From Ascidiaceihabitans sp. (GTDB lineage Bacteria; Pseudomonadota; Alphaproteobacteria; Rhodobacterales; Rhodobacteraceae), in NCBI GenBank assembly GCA_029251465.1, contig JAQXDI010000051.1, forward strand, positions 1 through 38,952: a stretch of 38,952 nt of DNA. Direction: 5' to 3'. Shown here piece after piece: positions 1 to 8,445 of the stretch. A model generated the notes under the pieces. That model was given only the letters and a program-made list of their open reading frames with translations. It was not told the origin of the DNA and ran no database searches. The translations under genes and the position numbers were made by a program. Within the stretch, counting starts at the first letter, position 1. Each line of letters begins with the position of its first letter.

Positions 1-85
1 TGAAGTTCTTCCGACAAACCATCCCAAACGATTGGAAAACCTTCCGAAGTCAAGTCTCAGACAATTTCCGCGTCATAACTCATGA

Positions 86-829
86 AAATTTTCGGGTTTT
101 GGCGTAGCTCAGGTATACACAATTATTCCGCCCTCTCAGATCAAGGCAAGTGCTGCTGGCGAGGACGTCGTGGACGAAGGCGCTGTCGTGTCGATGCTCT
201 CCAGCGAAGTCGAAAAGCTGGGTGGTTTTGCTGGCTCTGCGATTTCTGGGCCACTGCTGCAAATCGGCACGCTGGTATCGATCCTTGGGTACATGTTTTA
301 CATCGAACCGCTGGTGGCTGCGATCGCATTGGCGTTGTATTCGCCGCAATTTATCATCGTGCCGATCTTTCAGGCGCGGATGAACCGGTTGGCGAAACGC
401 AAGGCGCTAAAGGTCCGCCGCCTTGGCAATTTCATCGTGGATCAGGCCGAAGAAGAACTGCTGCAACAAGAACCGCCAGCGCTGTTCACCGAGCTGACAG
501 ACGCGATTTTGAAAATCAGAACCAAGTTTTTGATGACTAAAAACGTGATGAAGACGCTGAACAATTTGCTGATCGCAATGGGTCCCTTTGGCGTGATTGC
601 CTATGGCGGATACCTCGCGATCAATGACCAGATTGAGGTTGGTGTGATCCTGGCATTTGTGTCGGGGTTGGAACGCTTGGGTGGCCCCATCCGCGATCTG
701 ATCGGCAGCTATTCGTCGATCACTGATGCGCGGATGCGGTATGGTATTTTGCTGGCCTCGTTCCCGTCCCACATGGATGCGGATGATCCGGTGCCGATGC
801 CCAACATGTTGGCGAATGAGACGACCTAG
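86..829 (+). pseudogene. ABC transporter membrane domain, 5'-truncated remnant
   Basis: The frame encodes a hydrophobic ABC-exporter-type transmembrane region with long helices around GPLLQIGTLVSILGYMF and LLIAMGPFGVIAYGGYL, and family-like segments such as LSSEVEKLGGFAG and SGLERLGGPIRDLIG. It stays open upstream of the first ATG (170) back to an in-frame TGA at 83-85, and the translated upstream stretch (IIPPSQIKASAAGED) still reads like this family. The N-terminal part is therefore missing rather than merely starting late. No ATPase domain follows: the frame closes at 829, directly against the convergent hydrolase gene. The other two forward frames also carry stops near position 55 or 116, so no intact start is visible. 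Export function is unlikely unless the 219-residue ORF from 170 is used alone. Substrate unknown. Confidence 0.6.
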
Positions 830-1372
830 TTAGGATACCTCGTCCGTCGTGATGACACGCGCGTAGGTGCCTGACAGCGCAGCCATGAACGACGCCATAA
901 CCGCTGGGGCAGGGACGGAAACACCGCCCCAGTCCACCGCTTTGGCGGCACAGGCATCTGCCACAACGCTCACCTCAAACCCGAAATCCTTGGCGGCGCG
1001 GGCCGTGGCATCAATGCACATCTGCGCCATGGCTCCGGCGATCTGAACATGCGTTACCTTTGCGGTTTGCAGATGTTCCAACAGATCCGTTTCATGGAAA
1101 CTATTGGGGCGACGTTTGAGGACAACAACTTCCTCCGGCAAGGGCGCAACCGCGTCGTGTATCTGCGCGCCAACCGTGTTTGGCCGAAAGAACGGCGCGG
1201 TTTCACCGCCTTCGTGGCGCACGTGAATGACAATGCGACCAGCCGCGCGGGCCTTGGCCAAAAGACGGGCGGCATTGGCCGCGACAGTGTCCATATTGTG
1301 CAATGGCCAAAGCCCTCCTTCGAAATAATCGTTCTGGATATCAACCAGAACCAACGCGGTTTTATCGGTCAT
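830..1372 (-). CDS. isochorismatase-family cysteine hydrolase
   Basis: This is a 180-residue cytoplasmic alpha/beta hydrolase of the isochorismatase/nicotinamidase fold. The catalytic triad can be read: Asp in VDIQNDYF near the N terminus, Lys in VVLKRRPNSF, and nucleophilic Cys in GAMAQMCIDATARAA, with the usual non-proline cis-peptide region before it. I chose the ATG at 1372 because family members start a few residues before the ALVLVDIQNDY strand; an upstream ATG at 1405 adds only an unconserved extension. The exact amide substrate cannot be told from sequence. It is transcribed divergently from the LysR gene at 1640, which makes that regulator the likely controller, and it converges with the ABC remnant. 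Confidence 0.9.
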   Translation of the reverse strand: MTDKTALVLVDIQNDYFEGGLWPLHNMDTVAANAARLLAKARAAGRIVIHVRHEGGETAPFFRPNTVGAQIHDAVAPLPEEVVVLKRRPNSFHETDLLEHLQTAKVTHVQIAGAMAQMCIDATARAAKDFGFEVSVVADACAAKAVDWGGVSVPAPAVMASFMAALSGTYARVITTDEVS

Positions 1373-1576
1373 ATGGATGCTCACAACTTGTTCGGATCGA
1401 TGCAACGTTTGGGGGCAAGGAACCAGTGGCCCGACGGCAGCCAGCGCACCCGCGATTGGATGTTTGGTTTCACATCACGCACGGCGACGCAGTTTGAACG
1501 TGTCGCGGTCATGAAAGATTTTGCGTAGATGTTGAACATTTCAATCTCCTGATGTTGTGTGATCTTCCATTGCTTT

Positions 1577-1637
1577 ATTGAATTTTCGAGAACAGAATGC
1601 GATTCAATTGAAATTCCTTTATGTAAGTTAGGCTAAC
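1577..1637. promoter_or_regulatory. candidate LysR operator region
   Basis: The divergent spacer between the hydrolase and the LysR gene has three ATTGAA/TTCAAT half sites (1577-1582, 1603-1608, 1607-1612). The last two form the perfect palindrome TTCAATTGAA. A second dyad, GTTAG-G-CTAAC (1627-1637), ends three bases before the LysR start codon. Such a pattern suits autoregulation plus control of the divergent gene, but the assignment is inferred from position only. Confidence 0.4.
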
Positions 1638-1639
1638 AT

Positions 1640-2524
1640 ATGGATTGGCGTGATCTTCCGCCGCTTGCCGGTTTGCGGGCGTTTGCCGCGTTCGCTGATA
1701 CAGGCGGCGTGGCCCAGGCAGGCGTTGCTTTGGATGTCAGTCATGCGGCGATCAGCCAGCAATTGCGCAGTCTTGAGGCGCACTTGGGGGTGTCGTTGTT
1801 AGACCGTGCGGGGCGCACGATGCACCTGACAGCCGAAGGTGACGCGCTGGCCCACGCTGCCTTGCAAGGTTTTGCACAGATGATCGAGGCAAGCCGCACA
1901 ATCACCGGTGCCAACGACACGCGCCCGCTGCATATTACTGCAACACCCACGTTTGCGGCGTCGTGGTTAATGCCGTGCCTGCCCAGATTTCGCGCCATTG
2001 CGCCGGACGTTAATATTCTGCTGAACCCGACGCCTGACACGGTGACGCTGGAACCGGGCGGCGTCGACATTGCGATCAGGTACGGGACGGGGCCGTGGGC
2101 GGGGCTGGACAATGAACTGTGGTTGGAATCGCCCATGGTTGTTGTCGGCGCGCCCGAACTAATTGCCGGCAAACAGATCGACAGTGCGGATGATTTGCGT
2201 CACCTGCCGTGGCTCGAAGAATTCGGACGTTCCGAGGGCAGCGATTGGCTGCGCGAGCACGGCGTTTCTGAGGCCACCACAGCCGGGTTCATCCAAGTGC
2301 CGGGCAACTTGATGCTGGACGGGGCCCGCGACGGACAGGGGATTGCGGTGACTGTGCGCGCCTTTGTCGAGGCCGATTTGCAATCGGGTCGATTGGTCCT
2401 GCTGGCGGAGGAAGAGCGCGAGGGCGCGGGCTATCACATTGTTACGCGGCCAGGCGTGCAGCGACCGCCGCTCAAGGCCTTTGTGCGCTGGCTGAAACGT
2501 ATCTTGGCAGAAGAAGGCGCTTAG
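1640..2524 (+). CDS. LysR-family transcriptional regulator (GcvA-like)
   Basis: The 294-residue protein has an N-terminal winged helix-turn-helix (about residues 7-65, with the recognition segment SHAAISQQLRSLEAHLG) and a C-terminal type-2 periplasmic-binding-like effector domain. The N terminus (LPPLAGLRAFAAFADTGG) is typical of the GcvA/AmpR branch. It is divergent from the isochorismatase-family hydrolase, so it most likely regulates that gene and itself; the effector is unknown. The ATG at 1640 lies just after a short dyad, with a poor Shine-Dalgarno sequence. Its 3' end comes four bases from the stop of the convergent dac gene. Confidence 0.92.
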   Translation: MDWRDLPPLAGLRAFAAFADTGGVAQAGVALDVSHAAISQQLRSLEAHLGVSLLDRAGRTMHLTAEGDALAHAALQGFAQMIEASRTITGANDTRPLHITATPTFAASWLMPCLPRFRAIAPDVNILLNPTPDTVTLEPGGVDIAIRYGTGPWAGLDNELWLESPMVVVGAPELIAGKQIDSADDLRHLPWLEEFGRSEGSDWLREHGVSEATTAGFIQVPGNLMLDGARDGQGIAVTVRAFVEADLQSGRLVLLAEEEREGAGYHIVTRPGVQRPPLKAFVRWLKRILAEEGA

Positions 2525-2527
2525 CGT

Positions 2528-3952
2528 TTAAGACGCAGGCCCGACCATGAAGCAGGTCACGTTGCGCGCTTGCAATCGACGACAGGCAAGGTCGGCGGTT
2601 TCGCGGGTCATGCCCATGAAATTCGCGTCAAACCCACGGGGTCGTTGCACCACTTTGCGCAGTGATCCATCCAACGTCGACATCTCGGACAGGGCCGTTT
2701 TCAGCAAAACGCGTTCGGCTTTGTAGCGGCTGGGGTATCGACCAACGTTCACACCCCAGTGACGCCCGCCCGAGGTCGACAAACGCGTGACGACTTCGGG
2801 TTCCGGGGCCACGCGGGCCAAGACGAGGTTCTCGGGTCGTGCGTTGGGACGGGTCGAAACAACGGCGATGCTTTGATCGGGTTGCTCTGTAATTTCGGGC
2901 GTGGATTGTTGCGCTTCGGCGATGGCCGAATTGATGTCAGCGGGCAGAACTGTGTTTGTGGTTTCAAGTGCGGCCACCAAGACGGGGGCCTCGGCCCCTG
3001 GGCGCAGCTGCGGTCGAAGGCTGGTTTTTACAGCCACGTTCAGGCGGATCGTTTTGCCCGCACCTTTGGGCTTGGCCTGGTCAACACTGGCGTAATTCGG
3101 GGCGTCAGGTTTGCGAACTGGTGCGCGTGACGGCGCGCGGCGAAACCCGAGGTCCAGCAGTTCGGCAACTTTTGCGTTACGCGCGGCTGACGATTTGCCG
3201 CCAAAAACGGTTGCGATGATCCGCTCGTTGCCGCGCTCTGCCGAGGCGACAAGGTTGGACCCAGCCGCCCGTGTGTAGCCGGTTTTGATCCCGTCAGCGC
3301 CCTTGTACGACGCCAGCAAGCGGCGGTTGGTGTTGGCCACTTCGCGGATGCCCGCGTCGGTGGTCGTGCGCGAGAACAGGTTATAATACTGCGGATAGTC
3401 GTATAAAACGTGCCGACCCAAAGTCGACATATCGCGCGCCGTGGACATGTGGCCGGTTTCGGTCAGGCCATGCGCGTTTTTGAACGTGGTGCGGGTCATG
3501 CCCAATGCTTGGGCTGTGCGGGTCATGCGGCGGGCGAATTTCGCCTCTGAGCCACTGATCGCTTCGCCGATGGCCGTCGCTGCATCGTTTGCGGATTTCA
3601 CCGCAGCGGCGCGGATCAAATAGCGCATCGAAATTCTCTGACCGGCTTTGAGACCCAGCTTTGAGGGCGGTTCTGCGGCGGCATTTTTCGAGATTTTGAA
3701 CTTGGTATCGAGCGAGATTTCGCCTCGCTCAATCGCTTCGAATGCGATGTACAGGGTCATCATTTTGGTGAGCGATGCGGGATGCAATCGAGTGTCTGCG
3801 TTGCGTGCATGCAGCACTTCGCCAGTGCGCGCATCCATGACGAATGCAGCATAGGGGGCGGCTGCGACACTAAGCGGTAAAACCACCAGCATCCAAACAG
3901 CTGTGATGAACAATAGCCCAAAACGGGCCGGCTGTATGCGCCGAACCTTCAC
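2528..3952 (-). CDS. D-alanyl-D-alanine carboxypeptidase with SPOR domain (DacA/DacF-like)
   Basis: This 474-residue low-molecular-weight penicillin-binding protein should trim the terminal D-Ala of peptidoglycan stem peptides in the periplasm. An N-terminal hydrophobic signal (about residues 11-32) precedes the peptidase S11 domain. All three active-site motifs are present: S60-L-T-K63, S120-A-N122 and K223-T-G225. A proline/alanine-rich linker (about 270-390) leads to a C-terminal SPOR domain (about 395-474, starting near RHWGVNVGRYPS), which in this family binds denuded septal glycan. The start is GTG at 3952; it keeps the signal peptide, whereas the next ATG would remove its basic n-region. 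The gene is monocistronic as far as visible. Confidence 0.93.
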   Translation of the reverse strand: MKVRRIQPARFGLLFITAVWMLVVLPLSVAAAPYAAFVMDARTGEVLHARNADTRLHPASLTKMMTLYIAFEAIERGEISLDTKFKISKNAAAEPPSKLGLKAGQRISMRYLIRAAAVKSANDAATAIGEAISGSEAKFARRMTRTAQALGMTRTTFKNAHGLTETGHMSTARDMSTLGRHVLYDYPQYYNLFSRTTTDAGIREVANTNRRLLASYKGADGIKTGYTRAAGSNLVASAERGNERIIATVFGGKSSAARNAKVAELLDLGFRRAPSRAPVRKPDAPNYASVDQAKPKGAGKTIRLNVAVKTSLRPQLRPGAEAPVLVAALETTNTVLPADINSAIAEAQQSTPEITEQPDQSIAVVSTRPNARPENLVLARVAPEPEVVTRLSTSGGRHWGVNVGRYPSRYKAERVLLKTALSEMSTLDGSLRKVVQRPRGFDANFMGMTRETADLACRRLQARNVTCFMVGPAS

Positions 3953-4175
3953 GATGAATCTGCCTTATTCTGCCTCTGGGCTGCCTGCTTTGCGCGGCTT
4001 ACCCTTATTTTTATGTCTCTACCCTAACATAAGTTCAATTTTCGATAAACCCTTAGAATCAAAGCGATAGGCAGTTTTCTGCGCTGCAATAAATCTACAT
4101 GTTGGGGTGGTGGGAAATTCGCGCCATAGACCTGCCAATGTGTCAAGAATGTGGCAGCGGGCCTTGGGGTGTGCC

Positions 4176-4502
4176 TTATGGCCTGTGCAGATTTGTAATG
4201 TAGGCGTTCGGCAAAAATGACAGGGCCAATGAAAAGGCACAGGGCGCGTGCAGATGCGCTTTGATCGCGGTCTCTAATTTCTGGACCAAAGCGTTCATAA
4301 ATGCGGTGTCGCGGTGTGGTTTTTCCAGCACAGAGACTTTGATCAAAACATGCGTGTGGTGAAATTCTGCAACCTTGTGCGCCCGTCCTTTGCATGCCCC
4401 TGCAGCGCCATCAAAGGCGGCAATTGTGCTTTCGATCGCGGCCAGAATGGCTGGCGCATCAAGGGTCAGATCACTGGAATAGTTCAGGTCGGCCTGTGGC
4501 AT
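4176..4502 (-). CDS. 5-carboxymethyl-2-hydroxymuconate isomerase-like tautomerase
   Basis: The 108-residue protein begins Met-Pro, so the processed N-terminal Pro can act as the general base of the tautomerase superfamily. The pattern MPQADLNYSSDL, then VLIKVSVL with a C-terminal LALSF strand, resembles the HpaF/CHMI subgroup. It starts three bases after the stop of the upstream HAD gene, so the two are co-transcribed. No other homoprotocatechuate-pathway gene is nearby, so the true substrate may differ from the family's name. Confidence 0.75.
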   Translation of the reverse strand: MPQADLNYSSDLTLDAPAILAAIESTIAAFDGAAGACKGRAHKVAEFHHTHVLIKVSVLEKPHRDTAFMNALVQKLETAIKAHLHAPCAFSLALSFLPNAYITNLHRP

Positions 4503-4505
4503 GGT

Positions 4506-5213
4506 TTATCCTTTGGTAAGATCGCCCAGCAACGCGGATAGCGCGCCAAGATTTGGGATCGTGTGATAGCGTGGGCTGTGGACAGGTGGATCGGCGCGCT
4601 CGATTTCCCAAGCGATACCATGCGGGACAAACACGCCCCAACCGCCTGCGTCAATCATTGGTACAACGTCGGATTTCATCGAATTGCCGATCATCATGCC
4701 TTGCGCAGACCCGGTGCCGTGTTGCGAAAAAATGCGGGCATAGACGTCTGGTACCTTGTCCGAGACGATTTCGACGCCGTCAAACACATCCCCCAAACCG
4801 GATTGCGCGATTTTGCGTTCTTGGTCCAGCAGATCGCCTTTGGTGATGATCAGAACTTTGCCATGGCTTTTCGCGGCGTCCACGGCTTCGACCGCAAAGG
4901 GCAGTAATTCTATCGGATAAGCCAGCATCTCTTTGCCGGCGTCGATCAACTGGGCGATCACTTTGCCCGGTACTTTGTGATTGGTGACCTCGAGCGCGGT
5001 TTCGATCATCGACAGCACAAAGCCTTTGACGCCAAACCCGTAGTGTAAAATGTTGCGCCGCTCTGCTGCGACCAACAATGCCTTTAGATCAGGGCCATCC
5101 ATGTAGTCGGCGAGCAGCGTCACAAAGCGGTCTTGGGTCAGGTAAAAAAACCGCTCGTTGTGCCAAAGCGTGTCGTCGGCATCAAAGGCAATCGTGGTAA
5201 GGGTGTTACTCAT
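4506..5213 (-). CDS. HAD-superfamily hydrolase
   Basis: This 235-residue cytoplasmic haloacid-dehalogenase-fold phosphatase shows motif I in [12 protein letters not shown], motif II Thr in LIITKGD, motif III Lys in VSDKVPDVY and the acidic motif IV in [15 protein letters not shown]. The substrate is not identifiable; small phosphorylated metabolites are typical. It is the first gene of a two-gene operon with the tautomerase and is divergent from clpS, with about 100 bp between them. Confidence 0.9.
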   Translation of the reverse strand: MSNTLTTIAFDADDTLWHNERFFYLTQDRFVTLLADYMDGPDLKALLVAAERRNILHYGFGVKGFVLSMIETALEVTNHKVPGKVIAQLIDAGKEMLAYPIELLPFAVEAVDAAKSHGKVLIITKGDLLDQERKIAQSGLGDVFDGVEIVSDKVPDVYARIFSQHGTGSAQGMMIGNSMKSDVVPMIDAGGWGVFVPHGIAWEIERADPPVHSPRYHTIPNLGALSALLGDLTKG

Positions 5214-5315
5214 CTGGTGCGCTGCCTCTTTTCTAAAGCCACAACGACGTTATATAGACCTATTCAAGAGCGAACACATGGATTCGAACAGATGAATTCG
5301 AGGACCCAAACGTTG

Positions 5316-5657
5316 ATGCACAATGAACCACACATGATGGCTGATAAATTCGAGGACGACAGCGACACGTCTGTCATCACCGAAACCAAGCCAAAGACCA
5401 AGCGCCCGCCGCTGTATAAGGTCATGTTACTGAACGATGATTTCACGCCGATGGAATTTGTTGTGCTGGTTTTGGAGCGCTTTTTCGGGCTCAATCACGC
5501 GCAAGCGTTCGAGATTATGCTGACCGTGCACCAAAAAGGGCTGGCCGTTGTTGGCGTGTTCAGCCACGAGATCGCCGAGACAAAAGTCGCGCAAGTCATG
5601 GATTTTGCGCGCCGTCATCAGCATCCTTTGCAATGCACCATGGAAAAAGAAGAATAA
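5316..5657 (+). CDS. clpS: ATP-dependent Clp protease adaptor ClpS
   Basis: ClpS delivers N-degron substrates to ClpAP. The core [20 protein letters not shown] carries the conserved NDD/TPMEFV substrate pocket, and the ending [10 protein letters not shown] is typical. Three in-frame ATG codons are possible (5292, 5316, 5334). I used 5316 because GAGGA lies 11 bases upstream; alphaproteobacterial homologues often begin near MADKFED, so 5334/5337 is equally credible. A far upstream ATG at 5133 lies inside the divergent HAD gene and is not used. A TATATA box at 5251-5256 may belong to its promoter. The methyltransferase follows after four bases. Confidence 0.93.
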   Translation: MHNEPHMMADKFEDDSDTSVITETKPKTKRPPLYKVMLLNDDFTPMEFVVLVLERFFGLNHAQAFEIMLTVHQKGLAVVGVFSHEIAETKVAQVMDFARRHQHPLQCTMEKEE

Positions 5658-5661
5658 TTTT

Positions 5662-6642
5662 ATGATTGGCGCACGTTTGCCTTTGGCTCTTGAACAGGGC
5701 GGTTTAGCCGTGCCTGAGGGGCGCATTGCCGTTTTCCATCCTGTCGCTGACGCTGACCTTAGTGCCTTGCCGATCAATGACTGCGACGTGATCCAGCCGT
5801 TTCGTCCCGTCTATGACGCGTTTGTCGCACGTGGTTTTAACGCCAATGTGACGCCTGATGGCCGCTATTCGATGGCCGTGGTCTGCCTGCCGCGCGCCAA
5901 GGCCGAAGCCCGCACGATCATCGCGATGGCGGCAGCCTGCACTGACGGTCCGATCATCGTTGATGGTCAAAAAACCGATGGCGTAGACAGCTTGTTCAAG
6001 GATTTGAAAAAGCGCGCCGATGTGTCTGGTGCAATTTCTAAGGCCCACGGCAAGCTGTTCTGGATCAAATCGCATGACGGTTTGGTCGATTGGGCCCAAG
6101 GCCCCGCATTGACCGATGGTGGGTTTTGGACAGCGCCGGGGGTGTTTTCTGCGGACGGGATTGACCCTGCCTCAGCCCTGTTGGTTGACGCGATGCCGGC
6201 GAAATTTGGCAAGAACGTTGCCGACCTTGGCGCTGGCTGGGGGTTTCTGACTGCGCATATCCTGACGCGGGACGTGAACGTGGTCCACATGGTCGAGGCC
6301 GGGCACATGGCGCTGGAATGCGCCAAGCGCAACGTCACGGACGAACGGGTGAAATACCACTGGGCGGACGCGACGACGTGGAAACCCAAAGATCGCATCG
6401 ACACCGTAGTGATGAACCCGCCGTTCCACACAGGTCGCGCCGCTGAGCCGTCGTTAGGCCAGGCGTTTGTATCGGCCGCTGCGCGCATTCTTGCGCCCTC
6501 TGGCCAGCTGTGGATGGTGGCCAACCGCCATTTGCCGTACGAAGATGCCCTCGCGGCAAATTTTGCTAAAGTTGTTGATTTGGGTGGTGATAACCGGTTC
6601 AAACTGTTCAACGCGGCGCGCCCTTTGCGCAAACGCAGCTAA
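5662..6642 (+). CDS. rsmC: class I SAM-dependent rRNA methyltransferase, RsmC-like
   Basis: The 326-residue protein has the two-domain layout of RsmC/RsmD-like enzymes that methylate the N2 of a guanine in 16S rRNA. A degenerate N-terminal domain is followed by a Rossmann methyltransferase domain with the SAM loop VADLGAGWGFLT and the catalytic NPPF motif at residues 252-255 (VMNPPFHTGR). The ATG at 5662 follows the clpS stop by four bases, so both are probably one transcript; an ORF start at 5548 lies inside clpS and was dropped. The exact target base (G1207 in E. coli) is taken from the family, not shown here. Confidence 0.85.
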   Translation: MIGARLPLALEQGGLAVPEGRIAVFHPVADADLSALPINDCDVIQPFRPVYDAFVARGFNANVTPDGRYSMAVVCLPRAKAEARTIIAMAAACTDGPIIVDGQKTDGVDSLFKDLKKRADVSGAISKAHGKLFWIKSHDGLVDWAQGPALTDGGFWTAPGVFSADGIDPASALLVDAMPAKFGKNVADLGAGWGFLTAHILTRDVNVVHMVEAGHMALECAKRNVTDERVKYHWADATTWKPKDRIDTVVMNPPFHTGRAAEPSLGQAFVSAAARILAPSGQLWMVANRHLPYEDALAANFAKVVDLGGDNRFKLFNAARPLRKRS

Positions 6643-6653
6643 GGAAGTCTTGC

Positions 6654-7454
6654 ATGTCTTTTTCGATCTCTGGCAAAACGGCCATTGTTACGGGTGCTGC
6701 GAACGGGATTGGCTTGGCCATTGCGCGCGGATTTGCCGACAAAGGTGCGAACGTCATGTGCGCCGATATGGACGAGGCCAAGCTGAAATCCGAACTCGGG
6801 AGTCATCTGGACGAAGGCAACATTCGCCACTTTGCCGGTGATCTGCGCCAACGCCTGACCATCGCCAATCTGATTTCCGCGACCATCGATGCCTTTGATC
6901 AGGTCGATATTTTGATCAACGCGTCACGCCAAGTGATGACGACAGACGTTCTGGATGTGGATGACACGTCGGTCGAGGTGCTGCTGGAACAGAACATGAT
7001 GACCAGCTTGCGCCTGTCGCAGCAGGTCGCCAAACGCATGATCAAACAGTCTAAGGACCGCCCAGAAGGGCAGATCGGGTCCATCGTAAACCTGTCGTCT
7101 ATTGCAGCCCGTCATTCACGGCCTGAACTGATGGGCTATTCGATTGCGTCAGCGGCATTGGACCAGATGACCCGCTCGATGGCGTTGGCGTTGGCCCCAG
7201 AGCGTATTCGCGTGAACGCGGTCGCGTTTGGGTCGGTGATGTCGGCATCGCTTAAGGATGCGATGGTCGAACACAGCGAATGGCGCGAGGAAATCGAAGG
7301 GGCGACGCCGCTTGGTCGTATCGCCAGCCCAACCGAGTTGGTCGACGCTGTGCAGTTTCTGGCCTGCGAAGGGTCAGGTTTTATGACCGGCGAAACCGTG
7401 ACCGTTGATGGTGGGCGTAGCCTTTTGGATCCGATTGTCGCGCCCGCGCATTAA
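6654..7454 (+). CDS. short-chain dehydrogenase-like protein lacking the catalytic lysine
   Basis: This 266-residue SDR-fold protein has an intact nucleotide loop (TGAANGIGLAIA), the serine strand NLSSIAARHS and a C-terminal substrate region ending VTVDGGRSLLDP. Two hallmark motifs are altered: the usual NNAG is NASR (ILINASRQVM), and the catalytic YxxxK reads YSIAS, so the lysine is serine. Ordinary SDR oxidoreduction is therefore doubtful; a binding or regulatory role, or an unusual reaction, is possible. The gene sits between rsmC (11 bp upstream) and hemF and is probably co-transcribed with rsmC. Confidence 0.85.
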   Translation: MSFSISGKTAIVTGAANGIGLAIARGFADKGANVMCADMDEAKLKSELGSHLDEGNIRHFAGDLRQRLTIANLISATIDAFDQVDILINASRQVMTTDVLDVDDTSVEVLLEQNMMTSLRLSQQVAKRMIKQSKDRPEGQIGSIVNLSSIAARHSRPELMGYSIASAALDQMTRSMALALAPERIRVNAVAFGSVMSASLKDAMVEHSEWREEIEGATPLGRIASPTELVDAVQFLACEGSGFMTGETVTVDGGRSLLDPIVAPAH

Positions 7455-7482
7455 GCTCTTTTCAACGGAGCAAAGTTTCGCA

Positions 7483-7513
7483 ACACTTGTGTCATTCAAA
7501 CAGGACACATGTG
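7483..7513. promoter_or_regulatory. paired ACAC-NN-GTG sites before hemF
   Basis: Two similar elements, ACACTTGTGTCAT (from 7483) and ACACATGTGACAT (from 7505), lie exactly 22 bp apart, about two helical turns. The second abuts the hemF start codon. They do not match the TTGAN6TCAA consensus of FnrL. A regulator binding site is inferred from the spacing and symmetry only. Confidence 0.35.
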
Positions 7514-7515
7514 AC

Positions 7516-8409
7516 ATGACTGACAGCTTTGACACTGAAAAATCCCGCGCCAGCAGCTGGTTTCGCGAACTGCGTGACCAGATCGTTGCGTCGTTCGAAA
7601 CGCTTGAAAACAATCACGCGACGGGTCCGATGTCTGATGCGGCACCCGGATCGTTTGAAGTGACCGAAACCGAACGCACGTCTGATGACGGCAGCGACGC
7701 CGGTGGCGGCCTGATGAGCGTGATGCGTGGCGGCCGTGTTTTTGAAAAGGTCGGGGTCAATATCTCGACCGTCTATGGCACGCTGGGTGAGCGCGCGCAA
7801 AACGCCATGGCCGCGCGCAAAGGTATTCCGGGCATGAAGGATGATCCGCGGTTCTGGGCGTCAGGGATTTCGTTGGTGGCGCACATGCAAAACCCGCACG
7901 CGCCTGCGGTTCACATGAACACACGGATGTTCTGGACCCCGCACGCGTGGTGGTTTGGTGGCGGTTCTGATTTGAACCCGTGCATCGAATACGCGGATGA
8001 TACGGCGCATTTTCACGCACAGCAAAAGGCGCATTTGGACCCGCACGGGGGTGATCTGTACCCAAAGCTAAAGGCGTGGGCGGATGAATATTTCTACATC
8101 CCGCACCGCAACCGTGCGCGCGGCGTCGGTGGTATCTTCATGGATGACAAATGCACTGGCGATTGGGAGACGGACTTTGCCCTGACCCAAGACATCGGGC
8201 GGGCGTTTTTGCCAGCCTACGTGCCGTTGGTCGAAAAGCGCCGTGTGCAGGATTGGGACGATGCTGACAAGGATGCGCAGCTGATCCATCGCGGGCTCTA
8301 CGCTGAATACAACCTCGTTTACGATCGTGGGACCAAGTTTGGTTTGGAAACCGGACATGATGCGAATGCGGTTTTGATGAGCCTGCCGCCATTGGCCAAA
8401 TGGGTGTGA
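7516..8409 (+). CDS. hemF: oxygen-dependent coproporphyrinogen III oxidase
   Basis: HemF carries out the O2-dependent decarboxylation of coproporphyrinogen III to protoporphyrinogen IX in haem and bacteriochlorophyll synthesis. The 297-residue protein matches the family end to end: VFEKVGVNISTVYG, ISLVAHMQNPHAP with conserved histidines, MNTRMFWTPHAWWFGGGSDL, the long conserved segment around RGVGGIFMDD, and the ending GRGLYAEYN-like region followed by MSLPPLAKW. I chose the ATG at 7516; the longer ORF from 7405 overlaps the SDR gene and adds no family sequence. Other haem genes (hemC, hemE) lie 1.5-3 kb away in separate units. Confidence 0.95.
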   Translation: MTDSFDTEKSRASSWFRELRDQIVASFETLENNHATGPMSDAAPGSFEVTETERTSDDGSDAGGGLMSVMRGGRVFEKVGVNISTVYGTLGERAQNAMAARKGIPGMKDDPRFWASGISLVAHMQNPHAPAVHMNTRMFWTPHAWWFGGGSDLNPCIEYADDTAHFHAQQKAHLDPHGGDLYPKLKAWADEYFYIPHRNRARGVGGIFMDDKCTGDWETDFALTQDIGRAFLPAYVPLVEKRRVQDWDDADKDAQLIHRGLYAEYNLVYDRGTKFGLETGHDANAVLMSLPPLAKWV

Positions 8410-8421
8410 TCTGGTGATACG

Positions 8422-8445
8422 GCGCTCTTGAGCGCAAGGCTCAAG
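8422..8445. terminator. overlapping hairpins between convergent hemF and GNAT gene
   Basis: GCGCTC-TT-GAGCGC (8422-8435) and CTTGAG-N7-CTCAAG (8427-8445) share bases, so the hairpins are mutually exclusive. They sit between two convergent genes, where a bidirectional terminator is expected, but no clear T-run follows on either strand. Confidence 0.35.

Noticed and set aside
4019..4395. Small minus-strand ORFs around 4.0-4.4 kb
   Set aside because: They are out of frame with the tautomerase or in the spacer behind dac, and show no recognisable sequence.
5967..6632. 221-residue minus-strand ORF
   Set aside because: It is antisense to the rsmC-like methyltransferase with its NPPF motif, a GC-driven shadow.
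7455..7515. FnrL box upstream of hemF
   Set aside because: No TTGAN6TCAA match is present; only the ACAC-NN-GTG pair was found.
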